A stretch of DNA of 64,000 nt from Stutzerimonas stutzeri (lineage in GTDB: Bacteria; Pseudomonadota; Gammaproteobacteria; Pseudomonadales; Pseudomonadaceae), in the NCBI RefSeq assembly GCF_000590475.1, contig NZ_CP007441.1, positions 1,928,660 through 1,992,659 of the forward strand. The letters are read 5' to 3'. The position numbers and the translations under genes are program-made. The notes under the pieces are model-generated. The model did no database searches, was not told the DNA's origin, and saw only the letters and a list, made by a program, of their open reading frames with translations. Positions 45,342-53,522 of this stretch are shown here, in pieces. The stretch's first letter is position 1. Every line of letters starts with the position of its first letter.

Positions 45342-46304
45342 ATGAGTGAACAGCATTTCGACATCAGGCGCCTCGAGCGCTACGACAGCACCACATCCGA
45401 ATACCGGCTCGCGATCATTACCGATGAGGATCATGCCTCCCAGATAGAGCAGGATGATGGCCGGATCGCTTGGCAATCGACCTTGCGGCACGATCGTTTG
45501 CATCGGCAGACGGACCCGCAAACCGGCCGGCCGCGATACCGGTTCGAGGATATACCCGAGGCGGAGGGCGGCGAATTTCAGCTGCTCAGCCTGATTGCCG
45601 AAGGCGGGAGAGGTGCCGAGTTTTCCGAACTGGTGATGTTCGGCAAGCGCCTGGTGACGTTCGATGACCGTACCGGGCTGGTCTGCGAAATTCGCGACCA
45701 GAATCAATTGGTGCCGCGAAACATACTCATGACCGGCAGTGGCGATGAAGCATTCAAGGGCTTCAAGAGCGAGTGGGCGACGCTGTGGAACGATCAGCTC
45801 GTCGTAGGCAGTCACGGCAAGTCACCGGCTGAAGAATGGGTGAAGATGCTCGGTCGCAACTATGGCGTGCGCAGCGTTAACTGGGCCGATCGCTACCAGC
45901 GCATCCGTGACGCACTCGGCGTTGGCCCGGACGGCTACGTGATCCATGAAGCGGCGGAATGGCATCCGTACCGTCGCGAGTGGTTGTTCTTTCCTCGCAA
46001 GATCTCGAGTACGCCCTTCGACCAGGCGATCGACGAGCGCGAGCGCGGCGCCAACCAGTTGATCATTGCCAACGAAGACTTCAGCCAAATCCGTGTGCTG
46101 GAAGTGGGCAAGCGCATCCCTAATCGCGGCATTTCTTCGTTCAAGATCCTGCCGGGCCACGCTGACGAATGCATCGGACTGAAGAGTGTCGAGATCGACG
46201 GTCGTACCGAAAGCTACCTGTTCTGCTTCAACCTAGACGGTGAGGTCCTGCTGGAAGATATTTTTATCGGCGATTACAAGTGCGAGGGGCTGGAAATCCT
46301 TTGA
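45342..46304 (+). CDS. CANT1-like calcium-dependent nucleotidase (apyrase PF06079 family)
   Basis: This 320-residue protein closely resembles animal CANT1 and arthropod salivary apyrases. Shared blocks, in order, are YRLAIITDEDHAS, GRGAEFSELVMFGKRL, DDRTGLVCEI, KGFKSEWATLWNDQLVVG, EWVKMLGRNYG, YVIHEAAEWHPYRREWLFFP, DERERGANQLIIAN, GISSFKILPG and GDYKCEGLEIL. CANT1 hydrolyses UDP, GDP and UTP with calcium on a five-bladed propeller. No signal peptide is seen, so a cytosolic location is inferred, unlike animal relatives. The start at MSEQHFDIRRLERYDS is a judgement; upstream codons look non-coding. It is divergent from the DUF1615 gene. Confidence 0.85.
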   Translation: MSEQHFDIRRLERYDSTTSEYRLAIITDEDHASQIEQDDGRIAWQSTLRHDRLHRQTDPQTGRPRYRFEDIPEAEGGEFQLLSLIAEGGRGAEFSELVMFGKRLVTFDDRTGLVCEIRDQNQLVPRNILMTGSGDEAFKGFKSEWATLWNDQLVVGSHGKSPAEEWVKMLGRNYGVRSVNWADRYQRIRDALGVGPDGYVIHEAAEWHPYRREWLFFPRKISSTPFDQAIDERERGANQLIIANEDFSQIRVLEVGKRIPNRGISSFKILPGHADECIGLKSVEIDGRTESYLFCFNLDGEVLLEDIFIGDYKCEGLEIL

Positions 46305-46328
46305 TTCGGCGAACTGGACGCTTGCGAG

Positions 46329-46369
46329 GTTCCGCTTGGACTGTCGAAGCTTGCGCCTCCAAGCGGAAC
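46329..46369. terminator. Perfect 12-bp inverted repeat between convergent genes
   Basis: GTTCCGCTTGGA and TCCAAGCGGAAC flank a 17-base loop just after the nucleotidase gene. A second hairpin, CGACGAC/GTCGTCG, lies at about 46446-46466. No T-run is present. The site is between converging genes, so a terminator role is the simplest reading. Confidence 0.55.
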
Positions 46370-46535
46370 ATGGGCGCGCACTAGCTGACTGTGCGACCAG
46401 CCAATTTGACGGCGCCCTTGTACTGCGAGGAATGCCCCGCGTTCCGACGACACATGGCGTCGTCGCACTAGGCTGAACAAGGAAGTGATCAGTTCGGCTG
46501 TTGCAGGGCGCATTAGCGCAGACTGGTCGACGTCT

Positions 46536-47018
46536 TCACTGCTCCGTCTGTTTACCGCTGAAGGCGGTGATCGGTTTCTCCGGCTCCTTGTCCAGCCCGC
46601 CGGCGAATGACTTCAGACCCTCGATGATCGGCATCAGTGCGGCCCATAACTCGTCGTCATGCAGCATCTTGTAAGCGCCGGTCACGCCCGGCGCTTCGTC
46701 GTGCTTGTCGTCCGGCTTGTAGCGCCCAACCGCGCTAAAGGCCGACTGGAAGGCAAACACGATCTTGCAGAACTGCGCCGGTTCGATGCGCGACAGCGCC
46801 ATGCCGAGAATCGACAGGTTCTGCACGGCGTTGAGCGAGCCTTCCTTGCTCATCCCGTCGACCAGTACCTTGAGCACGCGGTCGTGGGAGCCGGCCAGGT
46901 CGTTGGCAAAGCGCAGCACGCCGCGCTGGTGCAGGGTTTCGAGCAGCGTATCGAGTTCTTCGCGCGCGCTGGGGCCGATCGGCGTCGGCGGGACATCGTA
47001 GTTCAGTCGTTCAGCCAT
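46536..47018 (-). CDS. DUF1641 protein partnered with the formate-dehydrogenase homologue
   Basis: This 160-residue soluble protein belongs to DUF1641 (Bacillus YrhD-like), with the hallmark RGVLRFANDLAGSHDRVLKV and GALxx-type helices. DUF1641 genes commonly follow formate-dehydrogenase-like alpha subunits (as yrhE-yrhD), and here the start overlaps the upstream stop in a TGATG junction. Its function is unknown; a small accessory subunit or maturation role is plausible. The C-terminal tail is charged and probably flexible. Confidence 0.85.
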   Translation of the reverse strand: MAERLNYDVPPTPIGPSAREELDTLLETLHQRGVLRFANDLAGSHDRVLKVLVDGMSKEGSLNAVQNLSILGMALSRIEPAQFCKIVFAFQSAFSAVGRYKPDDKHDEAPGVTGAYKMLHDDELWAALMPIIEGLKSFAGGLDKEPEKPITAFSGKQTEQ

Positions 47019-49981
47019 CAGAATCTCTCCGGATGCGGGGCTTGGGCGGGCGGGGCGACGTAATCATCGCGGTACCACTTCACCTCGACGGGCACACCCT
47101 CGTTCGGCGTGCGCTTGGCATGACGGAAGCTGTTCGGCGGCAGCGGCGGCTCGCCTTTTTCGGCCAGCACCTCCAGCTTCACTGCGGTTTCCTTGTAGGC
47201 CGGCGTGTTCACGTCCGGGTCATGGTGTTCGCCGGTGAGCAGGTTGAGGCCTGGCTTGCCCTGGTGAATGGGCATGAACAGCGTCTTGCCGGCGACACGG
47301 TCGGTCACGGTGGCGCGCACCTCGACCGAGCCGCGCCGCGAGGTCACCCGCACCCAGGTGCCGTCCTCTACGCCGCGCTCGGCGGCCAGCTCGGGACTGA
47401 CCTCGACGAACCAGTTCGGTGCTTGCGACCAGATACGCGGGCCACGGCCGGTCTGGTTGGTGCTCTGGAACTGTTCGAGCATGCGGCCGTTGTCGAGCAT
47501 GATGTCGTATTCGTCATCCGCCGCTTCGGCTGGTTCCTTCCACTCCAGTGGGAACAGCACGGCCTTGCCGTCGTCCGTGTGGAAGCGCTCGGTATAGAGC
47601 AGCGGCGTGGTGCTGCCGTCGCTCTGCATCGGCCAGAACAGCGATTGCCAGCCTTCCAGTCGTTCGTAGCTGATGCCCTGGAACATAGTGGCGACGCCGG
47701 CCACCTCGTCCATGATCTGGCTCGGGTGGGTGTAGCCCCAGTCATGCCCCATGCGCCTGGCGAGATCTGTGAGGATCTGCCAGTCCGGGCGGCTGTTACC
47801 CAGCGGTGGCAGCACCTGATAGAAGCGCTGGATGCGTCGCTCGGTGTTGGTGAAGGTGCCGTCCTTTTCCACCGACGGCGCGGCCGGCAGCACCACGTCG
47901 GCGAACTCAGCGGTGCGGCTCATGAAAATGTCCTGCACCACCATGAAATCGAGGCTTTCGAAGCCGCTGTGCACGTTCTTGCTGTCGGCATCGGAGAAGG
48001 CGGTTTCCTCGCCGATGATGTACATCGCCTTGACCGAGCCCTCGTCAGCGCCCTTGACCATGGTGAAGTTGTCGTTGCCTTTCTCCAGCGACAGCTTCTC
48101 TTTCGGTACGCCCCAGGCCTTGGCCCACTTGTCGCGGTTCTTTTCCTCGGTGACCTTCTCGTAGCCGGGGTACATGTTCTTCAGACAGCCGAAGTCGCTG
48201 GCGCCCTGCACGTTGTTGTGGCCGCGCATCGGGTAGCCGCCGGTGCCGGGGCGCCCGTAGTTGCCGGTGACCAGCAAGAGGTTGGACAGCGCCGTGCTGG
48301 TGTCCGAACCGTGGCTGTGCTGGGTGATGCCCATGGCCCAGAGCAGGCAGACCGATTTCGCCTGGCCGATCAGTTCGGCGGCTTCGATCAGTTTTTCTTT
48401 CGCGATACCGGTGATCTCGGCGGCAAACTCCATGGTGAAGGGCGCGAGCGATTTGCGGTATTCCTCAACCTGATTGACCCGCGCGTTGAGGAATTCGCTG
48501 TCGGCATAGCCGTGCTCGAACATGTAGCGCGACAGCGCCGAGGCCCAAACCATATCGGTGCTCGAGTTGGGCCGCAGATGCAGATCGGCGCGTTCTGCCA
48601 TCTCGTGCTTGCGCGGGTCGAACACCACCCACTGCTGCCCGCGGTGTTTCTTTTGCGCCTTCAGCTTGGAGGCGATCACTGGATGGTTCTCGGACAGGTT
48701 GCTGCCGACCATTACGATCAGGTCAGCCTTTTCCATGTCCGCAATGGTGCCCGCATCGCCGCCGTAGCCGACGGTGCGGAACAGGCCCTTGGTGGCCGGG
48801 TTCTGGCAGTAGCGCGAGGAGTTGTCGACGCTGTTGGTGCCGATGATCGCGCGGGCGATCTTCTGCGTGAGATAGGCTTCCTCATTGCTCGCTTTGCTCG
48901 AGCCGATGAAACCGATGGCGTCTGGCCCATGACTGTCGCGGATCTGCATGAGCCGATGCGCGACCAGATCCAAAGCCTCGTCCCAGCTGGCCTCGCGGAA
49001 TTTGCCGTTCTCGCGGATCAACGGCGTAGTCAGGCGTTTCGGGTCGTTGACGAAATCCCAGGCGAACTTGCCCTTGATGCAGGTGGAGATGCCATTGGCA
49101 GGAGCGTCTACCACCGGCTGCACCTTGAGGATGTGCCGGTCGCGGGTCCACATCTCGAACGAGCAGCCGACCCCGCAGTAGGTGCACACGGTCTTGGTGC
49201 GTTTGATCTCCGGCTGACGCCAGTGCATGTCCATCTTCGAAATGGCGGTGATGGGCCGCGCGCCGATGGTTTCCTCGAGCTTCTTGACCATGTCGATCAT
49301 CGGCCGCTTGATGTCCTGCGGCAGCGACGTGAACGGGCCCGCGTCAGGCTGCATGGTCTTTTCCAGCAGCGCGTTGCACGGGCACACCGTGACGCAGTGA
49401 CCGCAGCTCACGCAGCTGGAGTTGTCGATTGGCTTGCCGCCGTCCCAGAGCACGCGCGGGTGCTCCATGGTGAAGTCGATCGACAGCGTCTCGTTAACCT
49501 CGACGTTCTGGCAGGCCTCGACGCAGCGGCCGCAGAGAATGCACTGGTCCGGATCGTAGGTGTAGAAGGGGTTGGAGTGGTCTTTTTCGTAGGGCTTGCG
49601 CTTGAATTCGTAGCGCTGAATCGGCGGATTAATCTGCGCATAGGTGTTATGCAGCGTGCAGTCGCCGGTGTTGTGCTCACAGACCGTGCAATAGAGCTCG
49701 TGCTTGGCCACCAGCCGGTCCATACCTTCCTCGCGGGCCGCCTTGGCCTCGGCAATCTGGCTGGAGACTTCGAGCCCGTCGCGGGCCTTGAGCGTGCAGC
49801 CGCGCACCAGCTCGCCGTCAACCTGCACCCAGCAGACGTCGCAGGTCTGCGGCGAGCCCAGTGCGCGGTGGTAACAGACATGGGGCAGATCGATGTCGTG
49901 CTTGGCGAGGAAGTCGATCAGTGGGGTGTCGGCTTCGCCGACAAGAGGGGCACCGTCATAGTGGATCGTGCAGTCGGTCAT
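47018..49981 (-). CDS. Formate-dehydrogenase-like molybdoenzyme alpha subunit
   Basis: This 987-residue protein has, in order, a [2Fe-2S] domain (Cys36/47/50/62), a NADH-dehydrogenase G-type cluster (His94, Cys98/101/108), two [4Fe-4S] clusters (Cys147/150/153/157 and Cys190/193/196/200), and a molybdopterin domain with its own [4Fe-4S] (Cys266/269/273/301). The predicted Mo ligand is Cys392 in SSRYCQNPATKG. Characterised formate dehydrogenases have Cys/Sec followed by His; here Gln393 follows. No FdhB/FdhC-like diaphorase subunit is nearby, so the electron acceptor is unclear. A DUF1641 partner follows. Confidence 0.88.
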   Translation of the reverse strand: MTDCTIHYDGAPLVGEADTPLIDFLAKHDIDLPHVCYHRALGSPQTCDVCWVQVDGELVRGCTLKARDGLEVSSQIAEAKAAREEGMDRLVAKHELYCTVCEHNTGDCTLHNTYAQINPPIQRYEFKRKPYEKDHSNPFYTYDPDQCILCGRCVEACQNVEVNETLSIDFTMEHPRVLWDGGKPIDNSSCVSCGHCVTVCPCNALLEKTMQPDAGPFTSLPQDIKRPMIDMVKKLEETIGARPITAISKMDMHWRQPEIKRTKTVCTYCGVGCSFEMWTRDRHILKVQPVVDAPANGISTCIKGKFAWDFVNDPKRLTTPLIRENGKFREASWDEALDLVAHRLMQIRDSHGPDAIGFIGSSKASNEEAYLTQKIARAIIGTNSVDNSSRYCQNPATKGLFRTVGYGGDAGTIADMEKADLIVMVGSNLSENHPVIASKLKAQKKHRGQQWVVFDPRKHEMAERADLHLRPNSSTDMVWASALSRYMFEHGYADSEFLNARVNQVEEYRKSLAPFTMEFAAEITGIAKEKLIEAAELIGQAKSVCLLWAMGITQHSHGSDTSTALSNLLLVTGNYGRPGTGGYPMRGHNNVQGASDFGCLKNMYPGYEKVTEEKNRDKWAKAWGVPKEKLSLEKGNDNFTMVKGADEGSVKAMYIIGEETAFSDADSKNVHSGFESLDFMVVQDIFMSRTAEFADVVLPAAPSVEKDGTFTNTERRIQRFYQVLPPLGNSRPDWQILTDLARRMGHDWGYTHPSQIMDEVAGVATMFQGISYERLEGWQSLFWPMQSDGSTTPLLYTERFHTDDGKAVLFPLEWKEPAEAADDEYDIMLDNGRMLEQFQSTNQTGRGPRIWSQAPNWFVEVSPELAAERGVEDGTWVRVTSRRGSVEVRATVTDRVAGKTLFMPIHQGKPGLNLLTGEHHDPDVNTPAYKETAVKLEVLAEKGEPPLPPNSFRHAKRTPNEGVPVEVKWYRDDYVAPPAQAPHPERF

Positions 49982-50246
49982 CAGGCCTCCGGGTTATTTT
50001 TTATGCCGAGGCTTAGGAACAGAGCCTCGGGTAGCGCAGTTGATGCCCGAGCCTGCTCCGGTTTCCTAGCGGTGGATGGCTATTAGAGGTGACTGGTCGT
50101 CAATGTGATCGTTCAGGAACCGCGACGAGAGGCGTCTGGCCTGCCGAAGCTGGCATCTGCTCGACGATGCCGTCCTGCGCGGCGTTCAAGATCGTCCTTT
50201 TCGGCTAACCTGAGCCCTCTTCACAGCAGCCTGTGGCAGCCCCGTC

Positions 50247-51091
50247 ATGCATCAGCCAAACACCACCGGTCGACGCACAATCGCTGGTTCCAGCTTCTGG
50301 CGGGACGACTCGTTGCCTTTCATCGAGTCGCGCAGCGTGGCGGATGGACGCCGCGTCTGCTATGCGCGGCATAGCCATGAGACGTTTTCCGTCGGCTTGA
50401 TCGACAGTGGCGCCAGTACCTACATCAATGGCGATCAACACTGCCGCATCGAGGCGGGCACCTTGGTGCTGATGAATCCTGGTGACGTGCACGCCTGCAA
50501 CCCGATTCGCAATCAGCCCTGGGCGTACCGCATGCTTTATGTCGATGCCGGCTGGCTGAGCGATTTGCAGGATGAACTCGGCATGGGCGGTTTGGGGTTT
50601 CGCTGCTTCGCGCCGATTCTGACGCGTGATTCGGAGCTGCAAGCCGGTTTCAGAAAGTTGCATGCGGCATTGACCGATGACCATGCCGACCCCTTGCACA
50701 AGCACAGCACCGCGGTGGAATTCTTCAACGCCATGCATCAGCGCCTGGGGATGCAGAGCACGGCACCGGCGAGCGATCCGAAGCTCAGGCGTGCCGCCGA
50801 ATTCATTGCCGACAACTACCAGCGCTCCCTCAAGCTGGAAGAAATCTGCTCGATGGCCGGTGTGTCGATATCGAGCCTGATCCGCTCGTTCAGAAAACAT
50901 TACGGAATGACGCCGCACGCCTATCTGACCAACCGGCGAGTTCAGTTCGCCCGCGCGGAATTGCGCCGTGGCATACCGATCGCCGAGGCGGCCCTGGCCG
51001 CGGGTTTTTCGGATCAGGCGCATCTGAGCGCGCCTTCAAACAGCTATTGGCGGCAACGCCTGGGCACTACCGTGACCACCGTCGCGGCTAG
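50247..51091 (+). pseudogene. AraC-family regulator with a frameshift in the DNA-binding domain
   Basis: The frame from 50247 encodes an AraC-type protein: an N-terminal cupin sensor (HSHETFSVGLIDSGASTYING) and two C-terminal HTHs (LKLEEICSMAGVSISSLIRS, then IPIAEAALAAGFSDQAHLS). After AHLS the expected continuation is RAFKQLLAATPGHYR. Adding one base after 51029 restores exactly this and ends at a TAG at 51089-51091; 845 bp is one short of a multiple of three. Without correction the protein runs to 51101 with an unrelated tail. Either a real mutation or a sequencing error. Confidence 0.85.
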
Positions 51092-51139
51092 CCGGACGTA
51101 GTGGAAGGGCTGGCCGGGCATCGCCAGGGCGCCGACACG

Positions 51140-51727
51140 CTAGAGCGCCAACAGATAGGCCGCGCAGGCAACCAGCAGGGCCGCCATCACCCGGTTGAAC
51201 AATCGCAGTCGCGCGGCGTTGTTCAGGTAGTGCCGTAGAAAGGTGCCGGCATAGGCCCAACAGGCCAACGAGGCGTAGCAGATAACAAAGTAGATTGCCG
51301 CAAAGCGCCACACCGAAGGCGCATCACCGGCGGCCGCGAACAATCCCATGCCGGCCACCGAGGCCAGCCAGGCCTTTGGATTCAACCACTGCATCATTGC
51401 GCCGTAGAGCATCGTTGGCTGCAGCGTCGGCTTGCTGGTGTTCAGGCGACCGTCGTCGCTCGCCAGCCGGTAGGCCATGTAGATCAGGAACGCGACGCCG
51501 GCCAGCCGGATCGATTCGGTCAACCAGGGCCATCGTCCCAAGAGCTCGCTCAGCCCGAGACCGATCAGCAACAGCAGCAGGGTAAAGCCGATGGTGGCGC
51601 CGCTGACATGGCGCATGGCCGCGCGCAGGCCGAACTGGGCGCCACTGCTCAGCGCCACGATGTTGACCGGGCCGGGTGAGATGGACGAGGCCAGCGCAAA
51701 GGCCGCCATGGAGAGGAACAGGCTCAT
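51140..51727 (-). CDS. LysE/RhtB-family amino-acid exporter
   Basis: This 195-residue protein with six hydrophobic segments is a LysE/RhtB-type efflux protein. The signature FALASSISPGPVNIVALSSG lies near the N-terminus and MMQWLNPKAWLASVAGMG in the middle. The start ATG at 51727 follows AGGAG; upstream in-frame codons overlap the anti-sigma gene leader and are rejected. It converges on the AraC gene and has the same orientation as the nrsF gene. Substrate unknown. Confidence 0.87.
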   Translation of the reverse strand: MSLFLSMAAFALASSISPGPVNIVALSSGAQFGLRAAMRHVSGATIGFTLLLLLIGLGLSELLGRWPWLTESIRLAGVAFLIYMAYRLASDDGRLNTSKPTLQPTMLYGAMMQWLNPKAWLASVAGMGLFAAAGDAPSVWRFAAIYFVICYASLACWAYAGTFLRHYLNNAARLRLFNRVMAALLVACAAYLLAL

Positions 51728-51815
51728 CGAAACTCCTAATTTCACGCACGGATGACAGCGCGAAGATAGGAGAGGGCGTTGCTCCGGTATTGAACGAAAT
51801 GCGCGTCGTAACGGT

Positions 51816-52455
51816 TTACCAGCGCAGCAGTCGCGGCCCCAACAGGGCGCCGATGACGGTGGGTACCAGCATGCCCAGCACATACCAGACCGCCCAGAAG
51901 GCCACGCTCATCTCCGGGCAATGCAGGCTGTAGATCAACGTCGCCAACGAGCCGGCCAACAGGCCGCTCGCCGCCCCGGCCAGGCGCAGCCGGGTCGGCG
52001 CCAGGCCTCGCATGGCCCAGAACACCGTGACGAATGCAGGTATGGAAAGCACGGCGATATTGATCGGACAAGTTCGCCAGGTATTGCCGAGCACCATCGC
52101 CCAGCGGCTATCGGCCGATACGCTGAGCAGCACACCGGCGGCGGCCAGCCACGGCAGCCACCGGCAGGCCGATCCCCGCCCAGCTGCCACCGACGCGCAC
52201 GCCGGGACGAGCCAGGCGGCTACTCATCAGCAAGGCGCCGCCAAGCAGTGAAGCCGGTAGCGCCAATTTCCCCCAGAACAGCGGCGTGGCGGCCACTTCG
52301 GCGAGGTCCGGGCGCACGCCGAAGAGCGTCAGCAATACCATCAGTGCGAGAAACAGGCCGATCAATACGGCGAGACTGAAGCGCTTGGCGACGACCCGGC
52401 GTTCGACGGGCGGCACGTTGCTGGCAAGCATTGAGATCAGGTCATCGGTTTTCAT
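51816..52455 (-). pseudogene. nrsF: NrsF-type anti-sigma factor (DUF1109), frameshifted
   Basis: The N-terminal part reads from ATG 52455 (MKTDDLISMLASNVPPVERR), overlapping the sigF stop by ATGA. At about 52150-52160 the frame slips by one base and the rest, starting PWLAAAGVLLSVSADSRW, continues in another frame to 51816. The total of 640 bp is one more than 213 codons. The reconstructed ~212-residue protein has six membrane helices and Cys-Pro pairs at about Cys129 (RTCPIN) and Cys179 (LHCPEM), matching the metal-sensing Cys131 and Cys181 reported for Caulobacter NrsF. Real mutation or sequencing error is unresolved. Confidence 0.85.
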
Positions 52456-53018
52456 CGGGAACCTCTAATCAGGGCGGCGAGCGCCTTCAAACCGCGGTGC
52501 ACGCCGACCTTGACGGCCGATACGGACAAGCCCGTCAGTGTGGCGGTTTCGCTCACCGAGAGCCCCTGCAGCTTCACGTAAAGAATCGGCAACCGCTGTT
52601 TATCTGGCAACTGCTCCAGCAGCCGGGTCAAATCGCGCTGTGCCTGGTCGGCCTGGTGGTCTTCGCCTGCAAGCAGCATCACGTCATCGTCCAGCGGGTC
52701 GTTCAGTGCCTCGCTCCGTGCATGGGCGCGGAAATAGTCCATCAGCTTGTAACGCGCGATGGCCTGTACCCAGGCGGTCAGCGGCTGGTCTGCGCGATAC
52801 GTGTGACGCGCGTTGTGCACCGCCAGCAAGGCTTCCTGCAGCAGATCTTCAATATCTTCCGAGTGCAGCCGGCGCCTGAGAAAGCTGCGCAGATGCGCAC
52901 CGAGTAACGTCAGGAACTGCCGATAAGACGCCTCGTCACCCTCCAGCCCTCGCAACAGCAGCGCTTGCAGGCGGATCTCGCGCGCCCTCAATGCCTCATG
53001 GTGGGTAGTTCGTTCCAT
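52452..53018 (-). CDS. sigF: ECF sigma factor SigF of the bufferin locus
   Basis: This 188-residue ECF sigma factor has region 2 (FLRRRLHSEDIEDLLQEAL then LTAWVQAIARYKLMDYFRAH) and region 4 (LPILYVKLQGLSVSETA and GLSVSAVKVGVHRGLKAL). It overlaps the DUF1109 anti-sigma gene, as in Caulobacter sigF-nrsF. A GTAACC-N16-CGAA promoter-like site on the same strand ends at 53009, inside the apparent start codon region, implying autoregulation and possibly a later true start or a leaderless message. No ribosome-binding site is seen upstream of 53018. Confidence 0.9.
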   Translation of the reverse strand: MERTTHHEALRAREIRLQALLLRGLEGDEASYRQFLTLLGAHLRSFLRRRLHSEDIEDLLQEALLAVHNARHTYRADQPLTAWVQAIARYKLMDYFRAHARSEALNDPLDDDVMLLAGEDHQADQAQRDLTRLLEQLPDKQRLPILYVKLQGLSVSETATLTGLSVSAVKVGVHRGLKALAALIRGSR

Positions 53019-53034
53019 CGGGCGCTCTGGTTAC
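53009..53034 (-). promoter_or_regulatory. SigF-type promoter for sigF
   Basis: On the reverse strand GTAACC (53034-53029) is separated by exactly 16 bases from CGAA (53012-53009). This matches the SigF promoter reported for Caulobacter and mirrors the site facing bufA1. It overlaps the annotated sigF start. Confidence 0.65.
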
Positions 53035-53148
53035 AAGAGAAGGGAGATTTAATCGCCGCAATTTTTGCTGGGGACAACGAGCCATCAGTTGATGGCGTCG
53101 CTACGGTAGGGCGGGCCGAAGGAAATCTCAAAAATATTTTTCCACCCT

Positions 53149-53174
53149 GTAACCGTTACCCCGCACCTTACGAA
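53149..53174 (+). promoter_or_regulatory. SigF-type promoter for the buf operon
   Basis: GTAACC (53149-53154), 16 bases, CGAA (53171-53174). The transcription start would be about 53180, giving a ~55-base leader to bufA1. Confidence 0.75.
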
Positions 53175-53234
53175 TTATCGATTGAGTGGCCAGCAAACCC
53201 GCTGGTCGCATCTGCGAACCAAATGGAGAACCAC

Positions 53235-53507
53235 ATGAACACTCTCGCTCTTACCGCTGCTGCCTTAGCGCTCGCATCCCTTGCTGCAGGCGCCACGGCG
53301 GCCGAAAAAACCGAAGGCGCCATGGAAAAATGCTATGGCGTCTCACCCGCGGGTCAGAACGATTGCAAAGCGGGCGCCGGCACAAGCTGCGCAGGCACCT
53401 CGAAAATGGACTACCAGGGCAACGCGTGGAAGAACGTTCCGGCTGGCACCTGCACCTCGATCGAGACGCCCAAGGGTATGGGCTCGCTGACGCCTATCGA
53501 ATCGTGA
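53235..53507 (+). CDS. bufA1: Bufferin precursor BufA1 (DUF2282)
   Basis: This 90-residue protein has a signal peptide (MNTLALTAAALALASLAAGA) and a short mature region with four cysteines: Cys33 (MEKCYGV), Cys44 (QNDCKAG), Cys52 (TSCAGTS) and Cys73 (AGTCTS). This is the DUF2282/bufferin 1 pattern. Bufferins are exported RiPPs whose central cysteines become thiooxazoles and which bind copper in the periplasm. The start at 53235 has GGAG six bases upstream. It is followed directly by the modification enzyme genes. Confidence 0.9.
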   Translation: MNTLALTAAALALASLAAGATAAEKTEGAMEKCYGVSPAGQNDCKAGAGTSCAGTSKMDYQGNAWKNVPAGTCTSIETPKGMGSLTPIES

Positions 53508-53522
53508 TCGCCTAGGCTGCCG

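Noticed and set aside
47033..50086. 1017-codon open frame on the plus strand over the formate-dehydrogenase homologue
   Set aside because: It is antisense to a gene with complete cofactor motifs, and its protein is a low-complexity reading of GC-rich DNA with no recognisable domain. GC-rich codon bias leaves such antisense frames open.
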